From Hyphomicrobiaceae bacterium (GTDB lineage Bacteria > Pseudomonadota > Alphaproteobacteria > Rhizobiales > Hyphomicrobiaceae), in contig JANXWC010000069.1 in assembly GCA_025351355.1 (NCBI GenBank), forward strand, positions 1 through 64,000: a DNA stretch of 64,000 bases, in the 5' to 3' direction. Below, one piece after another: positions 56,884 to 64,000 of the stretch. Position numbers and translations under genes: made by a program. The notes beneath the pieces were generated by a model that searched no databases, was not told the origin of the DNA, and saw only the letters and a list, made by a program, of their open reading frames with translations. Position 1 is the stretch's first letter. Each line of letters starts with the position of its first letter.

Positions 56884-57903
56884 TTGGCGCACGACATTAG
56901 ACCAAAGATCGCTCTTGCGATGGGTGATCCGTGTGGCATCAGTCCGGAATTGACGGCCCACTTGATGGCGTCGCCGGCTATCCGCGAGGCGATGCACCTG
57001 ATCGTCATCGGTGATGTTCGCGTTCTCAGCGATGGGGCCGACATTGCGAAAGTCGCTCCTACCTTCGAAGCTGTGCAGACTGTCGACGCGATCCCGCAGC
57101 GCGCGGAAAACCATCTGTTCGTCGACCTCGGCACACTTGATCCGGCGACGATCACGCGCGGCAGCGCCAGTCAGGCCGGCGGGCCGTTTGCGTTGGCCAA
57201 TTTCCGCGCCGCGCTCGACCTCGCAAAGTCGGGCCGCGTCTCCGCCGTCACCTTTACGCCTTTCAACAAAGCGGCCATGCGCATGGCCGATCCCGCCTAC
57301 GATGACGAAATTTCCTTCGTCGCGCGCGCCTGCGGCACCACCGCGCCGGCCAGCGAGTTCAACATTCTCGACGGACTATGGAACGCCCGGGTGACATCGC
57401 ACATCGCCCTCAAGGACGTAGCCGAACGTATCACTACCGAGGCAGTGCTGCGTGGATTGCAACTGACCGACGCCTCAATGAGGCAAGCTGGCTATTCAAC
57501 CCCGCGCATCGCGCTGGCAGCGCTCAATCCGCACGGCGGCGACAATGGCAACTTTGGACGCGAAGAGATCGACATTCTGGAACCGGCGGTCGCGGCAGCC
57601 AAGCGCGGCGGCCTCGCGGTCGAAGGACCATTTCCCGCCGACACCGTATTCGTGCGCGCCAAGGCCGGGCAATTCGACGCCGTGCTCACTTTGTATCATG
57701 ACCAAGGGCAGATCGCCATGAAGCTGATGGGCTTTGATCGCGGCGTAACCCTGCTCGGCGGCTTCCCATTTCCAATCTGCACGCCCGCGCACGGCACGGC
57801 TTATGAGATTGCGGGCAAGGGCATTGCGAACACGGGCGCGGCATGTGCGGCGCTGCTGCTCGCAGCCAGACTCGCGTCCCATCGCGCGCGCGCCGCCACT
57901 TGA
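56884..57903 (+). CDS. PdxA family 4-phosphohydroxythreonine dehydrogenase homologue
   Basis: NAD-dependent dehydrogenase-decarboxylase fold. The start is a TTG at 56884 with CAGGAGAATAG before it. The 339-aa protein has LAMGDPCGISPELTAHLM, the metal-binding His in LNPHGGDNGNFGREE and LYHDQGQIAMKLMGFDRGV, and HGTAYEIAGKGIANTGA. These are PdxA signatures, but FNKAAMRMADPAYDDEISF and the context without ksgA or surA point to the PdxA2-like subgroup, some of which act on threonate 4-phosphate. True substrate unknown. Confidence 0.85.
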   Translation: MAHDIRPKIALAMGDPCGISPELTAHLMASPAIREAMHLIVIGDVRVLSDGADIAKVAPTFEAVQTVDAIPQRAENHLFVDLGTLDPATITRGSASQAGGPFALANFRAALDLAKSGRVSAVTFTPFNKAAMRMADPAYDDEISFVARACGTTAPASEFNILDGLWNARVTSHIALKDVAERITTEAVLRGLQLTDASMRQAGYSTPRIALAALNPHGGDNGNFGREEIDILEPAVAAAKRGGLAVEGPFPADTVFVRAKAGQFDAVLTLYHDQGQIAMKLMGFDRGVTLLGGFPFPICTPAHGTAYEIAGKGIANTGAACAALLLAARLASHRARAAT

Positions 57904-57915
57904 GCACGCGCGCGT

Positions 57916-58887
57916 TCAGCCCGTCAGCACGATCTTGCCGAAGTGCGCGTTGGCTTTCATGTGCGCCAGCGCCACCGCTGCTTCATCGAGCGGAAAGGCG
58001 CGGTCGATGGGCAACTTGAGCGCGCCGGCTTCAACTGCGGGCCACAAATCGGCGCGCATCCGGCGATTGATCTCGCGGATTTCCTCGACGCTGCGGGTGC
58101 GGAAGGTGACGCCGATATAATCGATCCGCTTCAGGGCATGGAGATCGAAGTCGAACTCGCCTTTGTTGCCGCCGAGCCGACCGACGTTGACGATGCGCCC
58201 GCGCACGGCCGCTGCCTTCAGATTCTGATTGGCGACGCTCGCTGAGATCTGGTCGACGATAAGTTCAACGCCCTTTTGATCGGTCGCTTGCAACGCGGCA
58301 TCGGGCCATCCTACATCCTGCGTGTCGAGCACCACATCGGCGCCGAATTCTTTCAGCCGCTCACGGCGCATCGCGTTCGTCGAGGTGCCAATCACCAATC
58401 GCGCGCCTTTGAACTTGGCAATCTGCAGTCCCATCAGACCGACGCCGGTACTGGCACCTTGGATCATGACCGTTTCGCCCTCTTGCAGGCGCCCGTTTGT
58501 GACTACGGCGTCGTGCATGGTCTGCAGCGCCACCGGCATGGTCGCCGCGGTCTCCCAGCTCATGTTGTTGGACGGGATCAGCGAGATTCGGCCCCAATCT
58601 GCCACCGCATACTCGGCATACCCGCCCATGCCTGAGCACATAACGCGGTCGCCGGCCTTGAAGCCTTTGACGGCACTGCCGACATCGACAACTTCGCCGG
58701 CCCATTCAAGCCCGAGGATCGTGCCGGGCCCGCCGGCATTGCCGTGGCGGTGGCCGCCGAACATGATGAGGTCGGCGCGGTTCAATCCGGCGGCGCGGAC
58801 GCGCACCAGCACTTGCTCGGTCGTTGGGACAGGACGCGCGACGTCGCGGATTTCGATACTGTCGGCAGTGAGTACGGCGGCTTTCAT
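57916..58887 (-). CDS. Zinc-binding-type dehydrogenase / quinone oxidoreductase (MDR family)
   Basis: The start ATG 58885-58887 follows AGGAAGCAAGTTC. The 323-aa protein has AAGLNRADLIMFGGHRHG, LGLEWAGEVVDVGSAVKGFK, PVALQTMHDAVVTNGRLQEG and the NADP-binding VMIQGASTGVGLMGLQIAKF. The zinc ligands of alcohol dehydrogenases are missing, so a QOR-type NADPH:quinone reductase is likely. It is 11 bp downstream of the ABC ATPase gene on the same strand, so it may be the last gene of that operon. Confidence 0.85.
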   Translation of the reverse strand: MKAAVLTADSIEIRDVARPVPTTEQVLVRVRAAGLNRADLIMFGGHRHGNAGGPGTILGLEWAGEVVDVGSAVKGFKAGDRVMCSGMGGYAEYAVADWGRISLIPSNNMSWETAATMPVALQTMHDAVVTNGRLQEGETVMIQGASTGVGLMGLQIAKFKGARLVIGTSTNAMRRERLKEFGADVVLDTQDVGWPDAALQATDQKGVELIVDQISASVANQNLKAAAVRGRIVNVGRLGGNKGEFDFDLHALKRIDYIGVTFRTRSVEEIREINRRMRADLWPAVEAGALKLPIDRAFPLDEAAVALAHMKANAHFGKIVLTG

Positions 58888-58898
58888 GAACTTGCTTC

Positions 58899-59969
58899 CT
58901 ATTCGATGACGACCAATTGGCCGGGTTCCAGGGTCAGCCAAGTCACACTGCCGACGTCGAAGACATCGGATGGACGCGCTGCAATCTTCAAGCGCAGATC
59001 CGAGGCATCGGCGGCAAATTCATAGTCCCAATGCTCGCCCAGGAATGTCCGGTCGACGACGCGCCCCTGGATATGCACGGCGCCAGTGCTATCGGTTGGC
59101 CGCACAGAGTTGAGCGCGAGACTTTGCGGCCGGATCGACGCCGTTACCTTGCTGGCGTGCGTCTCTAGTCCCTCAAGCAATGCAGCATCGACGGAGAAGC
59201 CATTGAAGTGAACCTGACGTCCCTCGCGGCGGCCTTCGATAAAATTCGTGCGTCCGATAAAGCCGGCGACAAAACGCGTGCGGGGCCGGGTGTAGAGCAC
59301 ATAGGGCGCGTCTACCTGTTCGACGCGCCCCCTGTTCATGACCGCGATACGGTCCGACGTGGCCATGGCCTCCGCCTGATCGTGGGTGACGTAGACGGTG
59401 GTGATGCCAAACGCCAAATGCAGACGCCGGATTTCGGCACGCATGTCTTCGCGCAGGTTGGCGTCCAGATTGGACAGCGGTTCATCGAGCAACAACACGC
59501 TCGGCTGCACCACGATGGCCCGCGCCAGCGCCACCCGCTGCTGCTGCCCACCCGACAGCTCCGCCGGGTAACGATGAGCGAGCGTGCCGAGTTGCACGAC
59601 GTCGAGCACGTCGCCGACACGCTTTTTGATTTCCGCTGACGGCAGCTTGCGCAGATTCAGGCCAAACGCGACATTCTCGGCAACCGTCATGTTCGGCCAG
59701 ATGGCGTAGCTCTGGAAAATCATCGACATGCCCCGTCGCTCCGGCGGCACCGAGCCCGCCGCCGACGACAGCACCCGGCCGTCGATCTCGATGGTGCCGT
59801 CGCTCGGATCGATGAACCCCGCGATCATCCGCAACGTCGTCGTCTTACCGCAGCCGGACGGCCCGAGTAGCGACAGAAATTCACCATCCCTGATATCAAG
59901 ATCGACGCGATCAACCGCGCGGATCGGCCCGTAGGCGCGCGTGAGGTTGCGCAGGCGCAAAGTCGGCAT
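58899..59969 (-). CDS. ABC transporter ATP-binding protein (FbpC/PotA type)
   Basis: ATPase of an importer for ferric ion or polyamines. The 356-aa protein has Walker A GPSGCGKTT near residue 37, Q-loop, signature LSGGQQQRVALARA, Walker B LLLDEPLSNLDANLR, the switch His in YVTHDQAEAMATSD and a C-terminal TOBE domain (SIRPQSLALNSV). It overlaps the permease stop by one base, so the two are coupled. Confidence 0.9.
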   Translation of the reverse strand: MPTLRLRNLTRAYGPIRAVDRVDLDIRDGEFLSLLGPSGCGKTTTLRMIAGFIDPSDGTIEIDGRVLSSAAGSVPPERRGMSMIFQSYAIWPNMTVAENVAFGLNLRKLPSAEIKKRVGDVLDVVQLGTLAHRYPAELSGGQQQRVALARAIVVQPSVLLLDEPLSNLDANLREDMRAEIRRLHLAFGITTVYVTHDQAEAMATSDRIAVMNRGRVEQVDAPYVLYTRPRTRFVAGFIGRTNFIEGRREGRQVHFNGFSVDAALLEGLETHASKVTASIRPQSLALNSVRPTDSTGAVHIQGRVVDRTFLGEHWDYEFAADASDLRLKIAARPSDVFDVGSVTWLTLEPGQLVVIE

Positions 59970-61738
59970 CAGGTTCTCCGCAGCATGAAGTCGCGACCGA
60001 CGATGCGGAAGCCGAGAATGACAATGGCCACCGTGATGACCAGCAGCACGCCGCCCAACGCGGAAAGCTGTTCAAGCCGCCCCTCCTCGCTGAAATCGAG
60101 CATCACCATCGACATCACGCGCGTGTTGGGGCCGGTCAGAAAAATCGCCGTCGAAAGTTCCTGGCAGGCCGGAATGAACACCAGGATCCAGGCGCCCACC
60201 AGCGGGCGTTTCAGCAGCGGCGCAACGACCCGGCGAATAGCAGTCGCACGCGTGCCACCAAGAATACGCACCGCTTCCTCCATCTCCGGATGAATACTGG
60301 CAATGCCGGCCGCCGAATTTTGATAGGCGATCGGCAACAGCCGCGTAGTGAAGGCGAGAATGACGATTGCCGCGGTACCTGCCAACGAAAATGGCGGCGT
60401 GGTGTAAGCCGCGTAGAACCCGACCGCCAGCACAAGTCCCGGAATCACGAACGGCGTCATGCACAGAAATGCCAGGAACTGCGCCCCGCGCATGACGTGA
60501 CGCTTGACCATGTAGGCAATGCACAACGCCAAGGCCAGCGACGCCATTGCTGCGGTGCCGCCGTAGACGATGCTGTTGATGATCGCCTTCTGCGCCTGGG
60601 CATGCTCGAACAACACGAAATGAAAATTCTGCAGCGTCAGATTATCCCATGCAAAGCCGCGTCCCCAGGCTTTGGAGAGTGAGGCCTGCACGAGAACAAC
60701 CAGCGGCATCAACACCGACAACGCCATGACAAAAAGCGCGTAGGCAAACATCGGCCAACGCCAGACGCCAAGCCGTACGATACGGCGCTCGCCACCCTTG
60801 CCGGCAATTGTCGCATAACCGCGGCCGGCAAGCAGATGCCGTTGCAGGGCCAGCAATGCCAACGTGATGCCGAGCAGCGGCAATGCGTAAGCTGCCGCCA
60901 CCTCGGCCCTGACCGGCGACTCGAAGAATTGCCAGAGTTGCGTCGTCACCACCGGATAGCGCGCGGGAATGGCAATCAACGCCGGCACGCCGAACAACGC
61001 GATTGCCTGCAGGAAGACGACGATGAGCCCACCCAGGATCGCCGGATAAACCAGCGGCAGCGTGATCTTCATGGCTGTTTTAAGCGCGTTGGCGCCGAGC
61101 ATGTTGGCCGCGTCCTCCATCTCCGACGAGATAAGTTCGAGCGCCGTCGACGTAAATACGAAGATGAAGAAATAGAGATTTCCGGCCATGATCAGGATGA
61201 GGCCGCCGAGGCTGAAGATATTTAACAAACCGGTGTCGCTGCCGCTTGCCGCCATCCAAATCTTATTGAGCCAACCGGCATTCGGGCCGGCCAGCAAGAT
61301 CCAACCGACCGCACCGAGGTAGGGCGGCGTGATAAAGGCGGCCAGTACGCCGAGACGGACGAAGCCACGCCCCGGCATGTCGGTGCGTACAGTCGCCCAG
61401 GCGAGCGGCACCGCAAACAGTCCCGCCAGCAGCGACACGCCCGTCGCCATGACGAGCGTATTGAGCAACGCTTGCACATGCCGCCAACGGCCGAAAGCTG
61501 CGAGGTAGTTGTCGAAGGTGTAGCCGGTGCCATCGATCACCTCGAAGCTAGCCAACACGAGCCGCGCGACGGGGTTGACGACGATGAATGCCAGAATGCC
61601 GGCACAGATGATCCACAGCAGCGGGGTGACATCCCAACGTTGCCGGAAAGGCCTTGTACCATTTCTTCGCCCCGCCAGCGTTGCTCCTGCGCGCGCGTTG
61701 CGGCCGACATCGTCTGGCGGCAGTGAATTTAGGGCCAT
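59969..61738 (-). CDS. ABC transporter permease, fused two-module (FbpB type)
   Basis: Membrane channel of the importer. The 589-aa protein has about 12 helices and two binding-protein-dependent permease modules. EAA-like loops are seen at EMEDAANMLGANALKTAMKI (residues about 205-230) and EMEEAVRILGGTRATAIRRV (residues about 480-500). One protein with two modules is characteristic of FbpB/ThiP-type iron importers. Confidence 0.9.
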   Translation of the reverse strand: MALNSLPPDDVGRNARAGATLAGRRNGTRPFRQRWDVTPLLWIICAGILAFIVVNPVARLVLASFEVIDGTGYTFDNYLAAFGRWRHVQALLNTLVMATGVSLLAGLFAVPLAWATVRTDMPGRGFVRLGVLAAFITPPYLGAVGWILLAGPNAGWLNKIWMAASGSDTGLLNIFSLGGLILIMAGNLYFFIFVFTSTALELISSEMEDAANMLGANALKTAMKITLPLVYPAILGGLIVVFLQAIALFGVPALIAIPARYPVVTTQLWQFFESPVRAEVAAAYALPLLGITLALLALQRHLLAGRGYATIAGKGGERRIVRLGVWRWPMFAYALFVMALSVLMPLVVLVQASLSKAWGRGFAWDNLTLQNFHFVLFEHAQAQKAIINSIVYGGTAAMASLALALCIAYMVKRHVMRGAQFLAFLCMTPFVIPGLVLAVGFYAAYTTPPFSLAGTAAIVILAFTTRLLPIAYQNSAAGIASIHPEMEEAVRILGGTRATAIRRVVAPLLKRPLVGAWILVFIPACQELSTAIFLTGPNTRVMSMVMLDFSEEGRLEQLSALGGVLLVITVAIVILGFRIVGRDFMLRRT

Positions 61739-61768
61739 ATATACCTCGGCTTTCTGAGGAAAAATTTA

Positions 61769-62827
61769 TCAGATGCCGAATGTGTCCCGCCACTTCTCCT
61801 TGATTTCCGGGATGCCTTTCACCAGCGCTTCGGGTTTCGCCACGATCGCCTTCAGTTCTTGAAATGGCTTGGCGCCTTTGGGCGTGGTTCCAGGATGGAT
61901 GCCATCCTGCTGGCCGGTGAGTGAGACGACGCTCGCATCCGGACTGGAAAAATATTCGAGCAGCAAACGCGCCGCATTCGGATGCTTACAGCCCTTCGGA
62001 ATGGCCGACGGCGCGATGACGATGATCGTGCCATCGTCGGGATAGACGATGTCGATGGGCTCGCCGCGCAGCTTGGCTTCGAGCGCCGTTTGGGTCGCGC
62101 CAGCGGCGACGCTGCGTTCACCGGCGCGCAACATCGTCAATGTGTCCTGGATTGAGCGGCCGATCTGCGGATTTATCGCCTTGAGCTTCTCGAAATAATC
62201 CCACCCGTAAAGCCGGTTCATTTCATAGGCCCAGATACCGACGTAGCCGGAAAACGCGGGATGACCCACAGAGACCTGGTTCTTCCAGCGTGCATCCAGC
62301 AAGTCCGGCCATTTTTTGGGAACCTCGCCGGGCTGCACCTTCGACGAATTGTAGGTGATGCCGACAATGCCGATCGACGTGGTGTGAAAAAAGCCATCTG
62401 GATCGACATTCTGCAACGATGGGATCAACGTCGTGGCATTCCCCGGCACAAACTTGTCCAGCAGCCCCTTGCTTTTCAATTCGACGCAATGCCCAATATC
62501 AGTCGTTTGGAACAGGTCGACCTGGGGCCCGCCGGATTTGATTTCCTGCGTCAGGCGCTGATAGGCGACCTGCGCCGTAGTACGGACTACGTTGACTTTT
62601 ACGCCCGGGTATTTAGCCGTAAAAGCCGCGCCGAAGCGCTCCGCCAGGTCGGCCGCATAATGGGCCGTGTAGAGCGTCACCTCGCCCTCTTTGAGGGCCG
62701 CCGCATACAGTTCCTTTTCAGCCTCCGGCGCCAGCGCCGCAATACCCGCCGAACTACCGCCGATAGCCAATGAACCCAGTCCGACAGCGAATGAACGCCT
62801 GGAAATAGGATTGGTCAGAATGGGCAT
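61769..62827 (-). CDS. ABC transporter substrate-binding protein (Fe3+/FbpA-like)
   Basis: Periplasmic binding protein of the importer. The 352-aa protein starts MPILTNPISRRSFAVGLGSL; the RR-S-F before a hydrophobic stretch suggests Tat export. EGEVTLYTAHYAADLAERFG, TTAQVAYQRLTQEIKSGGPQ, VDLFQTTDIGH and IGIVGITYNSSKV fit the extracellular solute-binding family 1/FbpA group. The usual double-Tyr iron site of FbpA is not evident, so the ligand could be iron, a polyamine or another small molecule. It is first in the operon. Confidence 0.88.
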   Translation of the reverse strand: MPILTNPISRRSFAVGLGSLAIGGSSAGIAALAPEAEKELYAAALKEGEVTLYTAHYAADLAERFGAAFTAKYPGVKVNVVRTTAQVAYQRLTQEIKSGGPQVDLFQTTDIGHCVELKSKGLLDKFVPGNATTLIPSLQNVDPDGFFHTTSIGIVGITYNSSKVQPGEVPKKWPDLLDARWKNQVSVGHPAFSGYVGIWAYEMNRLYGWDYFEKLKAINPQIGRSIQDTLTMLRAGERSVAAGATQTALEAKLRGEPIDIVYPDDGTIIVIAPSAIPKGCKHPNAARLLLEYFSSPDASVVSLTGQQDGIHPGTTPKGAKPFQELKAIVAKPEALVKGIPEIKEKWRDTFGI

Positions 62828-63277
62828 GAACTTCCTCCCACCGCTATTTTCTGTCGCTCTCTGACGAGGCGTGCCGATCGCGGCTATCGGGCACGCTGCA
62901 GCCTAGCATTGGTGGGGCGGTAATCAATCGGATCGTCGAGGCTCCTGTATCGGGGCGGGGATGCGGTCGCGCCCGGCAGCCGTGGCGGCACCTCGGCAAT
63001 TCGTGCACCAAGCGACAATGCGTTTTGCCGATGAGCGCCGTTCGATTTGAATTGGCTTGATTTTTACGGGCACGCCATTAGCCTGGGAGCGAGGCAGGTT
63101 GCGGCCCCTCGATGGCTGATGTGTGCTGCATAACTTGCCGAGCGTGCTGACGAACTGCCCCTATTTAACCCTATTGTGGTTGCTGTTTGCCCTTTGTTTG
63201 GGGTCACCGATCAAGGCAATCGATTGTGATCTCGACCCATCTGTCCCCGCTCCCTTTGTCGGTGGTATGATCCAGAT
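62828..63277. other. Divergent intergenic region, importer / DUF4175 protein
   Basis: The 450 bp hold promoters for the outward-facing genes. No repeat, RNA or supported ORF was found. The stretch near 63040-63075 (GAATTGGCTTGATTTTTACG) is locally AT-richer. Confidence 0.35.
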
Positions 63278-64000
63278 ATGACCACGCCGATCCATTTCCG
63301 TCCGGGCCCGCCCCCCATCGTCTTGCCGGCACCACAACGCCTGTTCGAGCGCAAGGTCCGGCTTTCCAAGCTGGCTTTGGTCTTGGAAGCCGTGTGGCCT
63401 CGCATCTGGCTGCTGATCGGGCTGGCGATGCTGTTCATCGGTGCATCGCTTCTGGGCGTGTGGGCCGTACTGCCGGAACTGGCACATATGTCCGTGCTGG
63501 CCGGCTTTGCGATCGCGGTGCTGGCGGTACTCGTCTGCATGGTTCGCATCCGCATTCCCGATCGTGAAACCGCCCTGCGGCGACTTGAGCAACGGTCCGG
63601 CGTCGCTCACCGTCCCGCCTCCGCCTACGAAGATACTGTGGCAGCCGCCAACGATGATCCCGTCGCCGCTCATATTTGGAACACGCACAAGTCGCGGCTG
63701 GCCGAAGCGATCACGCGCCTGCGCGTCGGTTCCCCGTCGCCACGCACAGACCGCCGCGACCCATTCGCGCTGCGGACGCTGGCGATGCTGGGCGTCATCA
63801 CCCTGACCGCCCTGGCTGGCGATGCCGCGAGCGATCGGCTGGCCGCGGCGTTTCGTTTCGGTCCGCTCGCCAAGGCCTCGGACGCCCGCCTTGACGCCTG
63901 GGTCACGCCCCCCGCCTACACCGGCAAAGCACCTGTTATGCTGGCGGATGGCGCCCGCGGCCTCGCCGGGCTTAAAATCCAAGGCGCCGGTCCGTCCGAA
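63278..64000 (+). CDS. TIGR02302/DUF4175 family membrane protein (partial, 3' end beyond window)
   Basis: The ATG at 63278 opens MTTPIHFRPGPPPIVLPAPQ, and the frame runs to the window edge (241 codons). Two adjacent membrane helices (IWLLIGLAMLFIGASLLGVW, MSVLAGFAIAVLAVLVCMVR) are followed by RIPDRETALRRLEQRSGVAH RPASAYED, RLAEAITRLRVGSPSPRTDR and a third helix. DAWVTPPAYTGKAPVML near residue 210 is typical of this large Hyphomicrobiales protein of about 850 aa. Function unknown; likely envelope-related. Confidence 0.88.
   Translation, partial: MTTPIHFRPGPPPIVLPAPQRLFERKVRLSKLALVLEAVWPRIWLLIGLAMLFIGASLLGVWAVLPELAHMSVLAGFAIAVLAVLVCMVRIRIPDRETALRRLEQRSGVAHRPASAYEDTVAAANDDPVAAHIWNTHKSRLAEAITRLRVGSPSPRTDRRDPFALRTLAMLGVITLTALAGDAASDRLAAAFRFGPLAKASDARLDAWVTPPAYTGKAPVMLADGARGLAGLKIQGAGPSE

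Noticed and set aside
63161-63982. A 273-codon minus-strand frame at the right end
   Set aside because: It is antisense to the DUF4175/TIGR02302 gene, whose plus-strand product has clear membrane helices and family residues.

Overview
The window is about 64 kb of a GC-rich alphaproteobacterial chromosome. Gene content points to the order Hyphomicrobiales (Rhizobiales). Markers include a MucR/Ros zinc-finger regulator, proteins resembling TIGR02301, TIGR02302/DUF4175, DUF1467 and DUF6456, an RNase J, an editing-domain-free ProS, and the typical gene order rnj-mce-DUF1467-proS-lolC-lolD. I could not assign a genus. No tRNA, rRNA, CRISPR array, transposase or prophage gene was recognised.

Layout. 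From 1 to 12.1 kb the minus strand carries a partial aspartate aminotransferase, a small secreted protein with a terminator, lolD-lolC, proS, DUF1467, mce, rnj, birA, nuoN and nuoM. From 12.4 to 31.4 kb there are housekeeping and envelope genes: a molybdopterin oxidoreductase, an amidase, two L,D-transpeptidases, chorismate mutase, VOC proteins, a LysE exporter, mdoGH (periplasmic glucans) and acnA. From 31.6 to 39 kb lie ccmA, secF-secD-yajC, prs, a two-domain lipoprotein and pgeF. From 39.3 to 47.4 kb the plus strand carries nuoG-H-I-J-K-L of respiratory complex I, with two extra small membrane ORFs set between nuo genes. From 47.8 to 53.5 kb come an AcuI-type reductase and a regulatory cluster (thioredoxin-like protein, DUF6456 protein, a protein like DnaA domain IV, an XRE regulator, MucR) followed by msrB. 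From 53.6 kb to the end are oligopeptidase B, a TupA-like binding protein, a PdxA homologue, a quinone oxidoreductase, an FbpABC-type ABC importer and the start of a DUF4175 protein.

Two themes stand out. First, blocks that are usually contiguous are cut and rejoined here. Complex I is split at F/G and at L/M, with nuoMN 27 kb away on the other strand, and ccmA has no ccmB after it. Second, many gaps inside operons hold palindromic or paired inverted repeats of several families, REPIN-like in structure. One copy sits in frame inside birA and appears to be translated as an extra loop of an otherwise intact biotin ligase. No defence or biosynthetic system of an obviously new type was seen. The most unusual objects are the in-frame repeat in birA and the small membrane genes lodged in the nuo operon.
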